64,000 bases of DNA from Aralia elata (Eukaryota; Streptophyta; Magnoliopsida; Apiales; Araliaceae). The translations under genes and the position numbers were made by a program. Below are positions 57,568 to 64,000 of the stretch, one piece after another. Each line of letters starts with the position of its first letter. Position 1 is the stretch's first letter. Where the stretch lies: contig JAVJAP010000349.1 in NCBI GenBank assembly GCA_034770075.1, positions 145,556-209,555 on the forward strand, in the 5' to 3' direction. The notes beneath the pieces were generated by a model. That model was not told where the DNA came from. It saw only the letters and a program-made list of their open reading frames with translations, and did no database searches.

Positions 57568-59249
57568 ATGGTGCTGTTATATTAAATGTGATAAGCCCAT
57601 AGTTTTGAGCAATGCTTTTAGAATCATGATGGTGATCATGCTAATGAGATCTAAATTCTAGATAACTCATAAACTAAAATTGTTCCTAATCGATGGATTA
57701 CTAAAAAGGGGATTAGTGAATCCGGATAGATTAGTACATACGTTGTTTGCTCTTATGAAGAGGATGATTGATCATAATCATTTATGTGGAGACACTAAAG
57801 CAAGTATGTAGGTGCTTATTAGAGAATAAGTTCACTAAACATGGCTCGCTAAGGAAAATGGAGTTTTACTCGCCTGTCAATAGAAAATTCCTCTAGTGAT
57901 AGTAGTACAAGTGATCCTTGGACTTGAGATAATCATAGTATCTTGTGTATGATGAGTTATACTTTGACATGTCCCTTAAGACCTTTAGGGTATATCAAAG
58001 GGGTATGATTGGGTATAATAAGTTATACATGGAGATAGGTGAATGGTCAACAAAGAATCTACCACTTCTAGTAAAAGGAGAGAATGTCCTATGTGATTCG
58101 ATAAATGACGACTCAGAAGTCTTTGGCCAAAGCATAATGAAATTAGAAAGGAGTTTCTAATTTGCATTAATCAGAGTTGCGCATTTGAGAATCGAAATAC
58201 ATATAATTAAATAAAATAAGACTTAACAGTAATTCCATGTCTTATATTTAATTGGGACATTGTACGGTAGAAGGATTGAATTGTACGGTAACTATTCACT
58301 GAAAGGTTCTTTTGTGATTAATGTTGAAATCTTTATTTATCTGGAAAGTCGTTGATAGCTAAGGGGTCTTTCCCTTATTGTAGAATAAATATTATTTATT
58401 TAAATGAATTAATTAGTTTAATTTGTTTATTTAAATAAGATTAGAATTGTTCTAATTAATTTATTCACAACCGGTTTAATATGGAGAACCTAAAGGGTTA
58501 CACCGCCAAAGAAAAATATTTATTTAAGAAGTAAATAGCATAATTGTAATAATAAGTTAAGTGTATTTAATTTAATCTATGGAGATAGAATAAATTAAAT
58601 AGCTTAATATTTATTATTTAATATTTTGGAAATATTAAATATAAATTAATAAGAGGAGTCTTATTATTATTATTACTATTACTATTATTTAATTCCTAAT
58701 AGGGATTGAGAATTAATTAATAGAAGTACTCTCCCATGAATTCCTAATTGGATTAGGAGCATAATTAATTAAAGGAGTGTAATTATAATAGAAACCCTAA
58801 TCCTAAATAGTTTAGGGAAGGGTTATTCTTACAACTATAAATAAGAGGAGTCTTATCATAGATTAGGGTTACACACTCTTGCATTAGATTGTGGAGAGTA
58901 CTTACAATTTCTATACAGATAGAAACTAGGATTTTGCTAACACCCATCTTCTTGAACAACTATTATTCCTTGGTGGATCACCTCTAGAGGCCAAACACTT
59001 GGGTGGCTAACGTTGATCAAAGGAAGGAATTTAATCGGATGGAATTCAAGGAGAACGCGAATGAATTGGAGGTGAACTTGTACCCGAAGAAGCACGATTT
59101 AATCTCTATATCTTTCGTTAATTGATAATTGAACACAAGGAAAGATCATGGTTATGGTTTGTATGAAAAATTTTAAAAATCCGTTTTATCGCGCTTCCGT
59201 ACTATTAATGTAATTTGATTGCATATTCGCGCTATATACAAACCTAACA
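57568..59249 (+). repeat. 3' LTR of copia B, second part
   Basis: Resumes ATGGTGCTGTTATATT and ends CAAACCTAACA. TATA at 58836-58843. Followed by AATAG, the second target copy, and by LTR fragment F. Confidence 0.9.
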
Positions 59250-59761
59250 AATAGTTCATGGTCTATTGGACCACTCAGCAGTAAATAAATCAATATTCAT
59301 CATTTCTTTTGAACTTTTATTATATTGACAGCTATTTCTTCAATGTTCTTAAATTATTGAACTATGCAATTATTATTCTCATTCATTCATGATATATCTT
59401 TTTTATTTCACCTTAAACTTGCTAAGCAAAGTAGTTGCTCACTCTTTGCTATATCATGAACCTATTGCAGTTAAGTCGGTGAGTTCTAAAGTGGACAAAG
59501 GCAAGGGAAAGCTTAAGGACTAGTTATTTTGTACTATTCTGTTATGTAATCGTGGAGTAGTTTTGTATTATTAATGTATTCTGCGATGTATTTATTTAAG
59601 GTTTATAGACCTTGGGACCATAGTAAACCTTTTGTAATGAATAACATATGTTTTATTTATTCCGCATTAGTTTGATTTATGTTGTTTAGAGGTATATGGA
59701 TGTACTTTATCGTGAAGCACCAGATTTCGGGGTATTGGTACCTGAATTTGGGGATGTCACA
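59250..59761 (+). mobile_element. Tekay-like LTR fragment F, right part
   Basis: Completes the F LTR after copia B. It contains CTTGCTAAGCAAAGTAGTTG and ends GAATTTGGGGATGTCACA, both close to the end of the D LTR. Directly followed at 59762 by the interior of the B' 3' LTR (possible target AAGTA). Confidence 0.75.
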
Positions 59762-61234
59762 AAGTATGTAAGTGCTTAATAAAGAATAAGTTTACTGAAC
59801 GTGACTCGCTAAAAGAATACCTAATAGAGTTTTACTTGTCCTGTCAATAGGAATTTCCTTAAGTGATAGTAGTACAAGTGGATCCTTAGACTTGAGATCA
59901 TCATAGTATCGTGTATATGATGAGTTATACTTTGACATGTCCCTTAAGACTTTTAGGGTATATCAAAGTGTATGATTGGATATAATAAGTTGTACATGGA
60001 GATAGGTGAATGGTCAACAAAGAATCTATCACTTCTAATAAAAGGAGAGAATGTCCTATGTGATTCCATAAATGACAACTAAGAAGTCTTTGGCCAAAGC
60101 ATAATGAAATTAGAAAGGTGTTTCTAATTTGCATTAATCAGAGTTGTACATTTGAGAATTGAAATATATATAATCAAATAAAATAAGACTTCATAGTAAT
60201 TCCATGTCTTATATTTGATTGGGACATTGTATGGTAGAAGGATTGAATTGTACGGTAACTATTCACGGAAAGGTTTTTTTGTGATTAATGTTGAAATCTA
60301 TATTATTTGGAAAGTCATTGATCGCTAAGGGGGCTTACCCTTATTGTAGAATAAATAGTATTTATTTAAATAAATTAAATAGTTTAATTTATTTATTTAA
60401 ATAAGATTTAGAATGATTCTAATTGATTTATTCACAACCGGTTTAATATGGAGAACCTAAAGGGTCACACCGCAAAAGAAAAATATTTATTTAAGAAGTA
60501 AATGACATAATTGTAATAATAAGTTATGTGTATTTAATTTAATCTATGGATATAGATTAAATTAAATAGCTTTAATATTTATTATTTAATATTTTAGAAA
60601 TATTAAATATAAAATTAATAAGAGGAGTATTATTATTATTATTATTATTATTTAATTCCTGAAAGGGTTTGGGAATTAATAAATAGAAGTACTTTCATAA
60701 ATTCCTAATTGGATTAGGAGTTTAATTAATTAAAAGAGTTTAATTAGAATAAAAATCATAATCCTAAATAGTTTAGGAGGGTTCCCTATATCTATAAATA
60801 AGAGGAGTCCTTATCATGATTTGGGGTTAGACACACTCTTCCATTAGAATTGGAGAGGGAGAGTACTTACAATTTTTTATAGAGATAGAAACTAGAGTTT
60901 TACCAACACCCATCTTCTTGAACAAGTATTATTCCTTGGTGGATCACCTCTAGAGGCCAAACACATTGGGTGGCTAACGTTGATCAAAGGAAGGAATCTA
61001 ATCAGTGAATTTCAAGGAGAACGCGAAGGATTTGGAGTTGAACTTGTACCCGAGGAAGCTTTGATCTACAGGGGTATGAATCTGATTCTCTATCTCTTTC
61101 GTTTAATTGATAATTGAGCACAAAGATGATCATGGTGATGGTTTGTAAGAAAAAAATTTAAAATTCGTTTTTATCGCGCTTCTGCACTATTTATGTAATT
61201 TAATTGCATGTTTGCGCTATATACGAACCTAACA
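59762..61234 (+). repeat. B' 3' LTR, 5' part missing
   Basis: Begins mid-LTR at AAGTATGTAAGTGCTT and ends CGAACCTAACA at 61234. TATA at 60793-60800. The stretch 60645-61234 corresponds to 14498-15086. Confidence 0.8.
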
Positions 61235-61981
61235 AGCTATTCAAACCAAATTATTTTTGTGCGGATTCTGATAAAAGTCTGAGATGAACAACCCTAATAT
61301 TAGGGATAGTTTTAGTCAAAAAATTCGACAGACTTGTTAGGCTTTCAAATCAAACGCGTATAGTCGTTTTAAGTAGAGTGTTGTACAACATAGGGTCAAA
61401 TAGGCTAATCACCTAGAAGTGCTCGTAAGCAAGACGGTTTACAATTAAATTACTATTTAACCTTTATGAAAAGTAAAAGTCCAATATCTTATGACCGCTC
61501 AGTATGTCGTTTCAAAAATGTTAAACGAAAGGAAATTATTATTCCTATTTATTCAAAATGTTTTCACAACTATTGTTCAGTTGTTAAAATTGTAGATAAA
61601 GATAACATGATTCTTGATTTTGTTGTTTATTCAACTGTTATACTTGCTGAGCATTGTTGTTCATCCTTGCTTTAAATTAAATGTTTTTCAGCTAAGCCCA
61701 AAACGTACCGAGAGTTCCCGTAAGGACAAGGGCAAAGAAAAAATTACCGAGTAGAGGATTATATATATCCGTTTATGCAATAGTTGTACATACTATGAAT
61801 GATGTTATATTATGACTTTTGTAATATTTATTATTATTATGATGTTAATGATGTAAAGGTCTCAGAACCTGAGTTTTAAAGCAAAACATATTGTAATAAT
61901 ATAGTAGTTACATTTATGTCTTTATTATTGTGTTGAACGGATAATACCGTGGAGCACCGGACCCGAATTTGGAGGTGTAAG
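61235..61981 (+). mobile_element. Tekay-like LTR fragment G, 3' part
   Basis: This resembles the last 700 bp of LTRs D, E and F in order: ACTTGCTGAGCATTGTTGTTC, a purine-rich GGACAAGGGCAAAGAAAAA stretch, GTGGAGCACCGG and a CCCGAATTTGGAGGTGTAA end. It is quite diverged. B' apparently inserted into it (AGCTA at 61235 would be the target copy; the mate is outside the window). The right limit is approximate. Confidence 0.5.
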
Positions 61982-61992
61982 ACCTATGTTTT

Positions 61993-62044
61993 GTCCCACA
62001 TCGCCCAACTACTAAAGATCTTCCCCTTTCCTTACCTATAAATA
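61993..62044 (+). promoter_or_regulatory. USE-like element and TATA box
   Basis: GTCCCACATCG at 61993-62003 matches the upstream sequence element of plant U-snRNA genes (RTCCCACATCG). TATAAATA at 62037-62044 follows after 33 nt, the spacing associated with RNA polymerase II-type snRNA genes. No known snRNA sequence starts 25-35 nt downstream, so it may simply be an LTR or gene promoter. Confidence 0.4.
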
Positions 62045-63345
62045 TATATAACTACCCTTTTGTTTTAAACTATTAACACTAAGGTTTTTCCTATTTTGAG
62101 AAAACCTTTTTGTGTGAAGTTTTTTTTGGTAACGACCTCCTTAGTTAATATTTTCAGTATCGAGGGCATAGGCAGACTACGTACCTCATAATTTTCGGGT
62201 ATGTTTTCTTTCTTTCTTGTGTATTTATTTAATTTAATTTTCTGTATTTTTATTAATTTATAACTTTAAATAATATATTTTTAGTTAGTTTGTTAGTTAA
62301 TATTTTGGTATTATTTTGGCTAGATATTATGTATCTCTTTAATTTATTAATCTAATAAATATTTATGGAGGGGTTCAATATATGCAAACAAACTATTAAA
62401 TACTAATATTGTAGTATTTAATAAAATGTATTATTTTGGTGACTAGATTATATTGAGTGAGTCTAACCAATTGCATCTGTAATTGTGGGTATTGCATTAC
62501 GTACTCCAGGTACGGATTCCGTACTCCTTCAGCAATACTCTTGTGAAATTTAATTAATTCGTTTTGTTCTGCGTTTCGAATTCCGTTATTATTTCACATA
62601 ATTATTTCTTGTGAAATTCATTTAATAGTTTCATTTTGGAGTTGATACACATGACTCGTATTTGTACTATTTGAGTTGGATTATCATGTCTAGTATTTAT
62701 TTTGATATTTGTAGAGCGGTACATGTTACCTTCTTTTTGAGACATTATGATTATGATTTGATCTAGTTCAACATGTACATATAGAACCCTTTTGTTGGTA
62801 TTATGTCGCATGTGTTGTGACATCATATTTTTGTTAGAATATACTGTAGGGTATACTTGAGCTATAACCACATGCGGGCTACCACATGCATGTCGTCTTG
62901 GCACAAGAGATATGACACTTCCGTGATGGTGTGAGTAGTCCACGACATCTCTGTTTTGTGCTTCGATGGGAGTTGGCCATTTGGTGATTTGTTGTGAGAG
63001 GCGTATGGGTCGGCCCTAGTAATCTGTTCTGTTTTGCGGATTGGTGATGTTGTGCCGAACACGCCTTCCGATTTTGCATGCATTTGGATTCGCGATCCAA
63101 TGTGTGATTGCCTATGTGGCATTACTGACTTGTCTATGTGGCAAGTTATATTTCTGAGCTCGGTATGAAATAACACCCAACCAATTGATTTAGCCTATTA
63201 CTTTGTTGTGTTAGTTCTGTTCGGTTCAGTTCAGTCCATTAATTGATTAGTTAATTCAGTTCATTATTTTTTTGTACTATATATTCGTACTGGGCAATTG
63301 ACTCATGCTGTGTTTTTCCTTCCGACAGGTAATCAGGGGGATCAA
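62045..63345. other. Unassigned region, possible leader exon and intron
   Basis: AT-rich at the left, mixed at the right, with no convincing frame. A donor-like TTTTCGG|GTATGTTTTC near 62198 and an acceptor-like TTTTTCCTTCCGACAG ending at 63328 could bound an intron of about 1.1 kb. I do not recognise any protein or RNA. It may be the start of an LTR or of a host transcript. Confidence 0.3.
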
Positions 63346-64000
63346 GAAGAAAGAGGTGATTAGGAGTCTTATTACTTCATTCTAGTTTGATAAGCATCAG
63401 AAGGAGCAATCTCATCAATATCGCGTTCAAAACAATGTGTACATCTCACACAAGTCTTGATTTTGGGAGACCTTCTTATTCATTCTTTAGTTCCTTTAAA
63501 TTGTCAAAGAAAGAGGTGATTAGGAGTCATATTACTTCGTTCTAGTTTGATTAGCATCTAAAGGAGCAATATCATCACTATCGCGTTCAAAACGATGTGT
63601 ACATCTCACACAAGTCTCGATTTAGGGAAGCCTTCTTATTGTTTCGTTAGTTTCCTTCAAATTATCAAAAAAAGAGGTGATTAGGAGTCTTATTACTTCG
63701 TTCTAGTTTGATTAGCATCAGAAGGAGCAATCTCATCACTATCGCGTTCAAAACAATGTGTACATCTCACACAAGTCTCGATTTAGGGAAGCCTTCTTAT
63801 TGTTTCGTTAGTTTCGTTCAAATTATCAAAGAAAGAGGTGATTAGGAGTCTTATTACTTCGTTCTAGTTTGATTAGAATCTAAATTTGCAATCTCATCAC
63901 TATCGCGTTCAAAAACAATGTGTACATCTCACACTAGTCTTGATTTAGGGAGACCTTCTTATTGGTTCATTAGTTCCTTCAAATTGTCAAAGAAAGAGGT
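63346..64000. repeat. Tandem array of 160-161 bp units (satellite-like)
   Basis: The unit starts AAGAGGTGATTAGGAGT at 63351, 63511, 63672, 63833 and 63994, with intervals of 160, 161, 161 and 161 bp. Units include ATCGCGTTCAAAAC and GTGTACATCTCACAC. By eye they are about 90 percent or more identical. The length is not a multiple of three and stops occur, so it is not coding. The array continues past the right edge. Confidence 0.9.

Larger units (their letters stand above)
30622..59249 (+). mobile_element. Copia element B, split by C and D
   Basis: 5' LTR 30622-32420, primer site, leader, decayed gag-pol 34331-37808, polypurine tract, and a 3' LTR in two parts (37823-37923 and 57568-59249). 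Target duplication AATAG is at 30617-30621 and 59250-59254. It is Ty1/copia in domain order: gag, protease, integrase, RT, RNase H. Element C inserted in its 3' LTR. Confidence 0.9.
14498..61234 (+). mobile_element. Copia element B' (host of the nest), interrupted many times
   Basis: The pieces are: 5' LTR remnant 14498-15086, primer site, leader to 16472, interruption by C', leader and gag-protease 27796 to about 29800, then loss of pol and of the start of the 3' LTR. After the F LTR (with B, C and D inside) the 3' LTR resumes at 59762-61234. The 15086 and 61234 ends match the LTR end of copy B (...CCTAACA; here ...CCTAATA at 15086). It is Ty1/copia by its primer site, gag and DTG protease. 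It is thoroughly inactivated. Confidence 0.75.

Noticed and set aside
62045..62200. Possible U-snRNA gene downstream of the USE/TATA pair.
   Set aside because: No start resembling U1, U2, U4, U5 or U6, and no clear 3' box.

Overview
This window is plant nuclear DNA, most likely from a eudicot. It is almost entirely nested LTR retrotransposons. I see no bacterial-type operons, no tRNA or rRNA genes, and no single-copy host gene that I can name. The eudicot guess rests on the element types (Tat/Ogre-like and Tekay-like Ty3/gypsy, long-LTR copia, a plant SINE, plant-mobile-domain proteins) and on splice-site style; the species cannot be read from the sequence.

Layout. (1) 1-14497 is most of a minus-strand Tat/Ogre-like Ty3/gypsy element: 5' LTR 12438-14497, gag, protease plus G-patch, a probable small intron, RT, two RNase H domains and integrase. 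Downstream of pol, on the opposite strand, lie two plant-mobile-domain-type genes (598-2568, spliced; 2747-4351). Its 3' LTR is beyond the left edge. (2) This element sits in the 5' LTR of a copia element (B', 14498-61234), which hosts nearly everything else. (3) In the (TA)n tract of the B' leader lies a Ty3/gypsy-derived element C' (16473-27795). C' holds a minus-strand copia solo LTR (18666-20496), a Tekay-like solo LTR (22119-25341) and a SINE. (4) Near its 3' end B' carries a truncated Tekay-like LTR (F). F is split by a second copia copy B (30622-59249), the 3' LTR of B is split by element C (37924-57567), and C is split by a young Tekay-type chromovirus D (40294-53854). Target-site duplications support the B, C, C', D and solo-LTR joins. 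(5) 61235-61981 looks like the 3' part of another gypsy LTR (G), perhaps the site into which B' inserted. (6) 61982-63345 is unassigned and has an snRNA-like USE/TATA arrangement. (7) 63346-64000 opens a tandem array of 160-161 bp units that runs off the window.

The most unusual content is the C family, present as copies C and C'. It keeps long matching reading frames from gag to the polypurine tract, yet the RT-like region has lost its catalytic aspartates and appears twice. A 20-residue motif resembling the integrase C-terminal FxPGDxVW segment is iterated about five times, and the polypurine tract is doubled. A second cross-family pattern is a GC-rich module of short repeated dyads in each LTR or leader; the words are uniform inside one element but differ between elements, even within one family.

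Nearly all coding regions are broken by stops, frameshifts, deletions or insertions. D is the best preserved, but it has a deletion and frameshift in the integrase tail just before the chromodomain.
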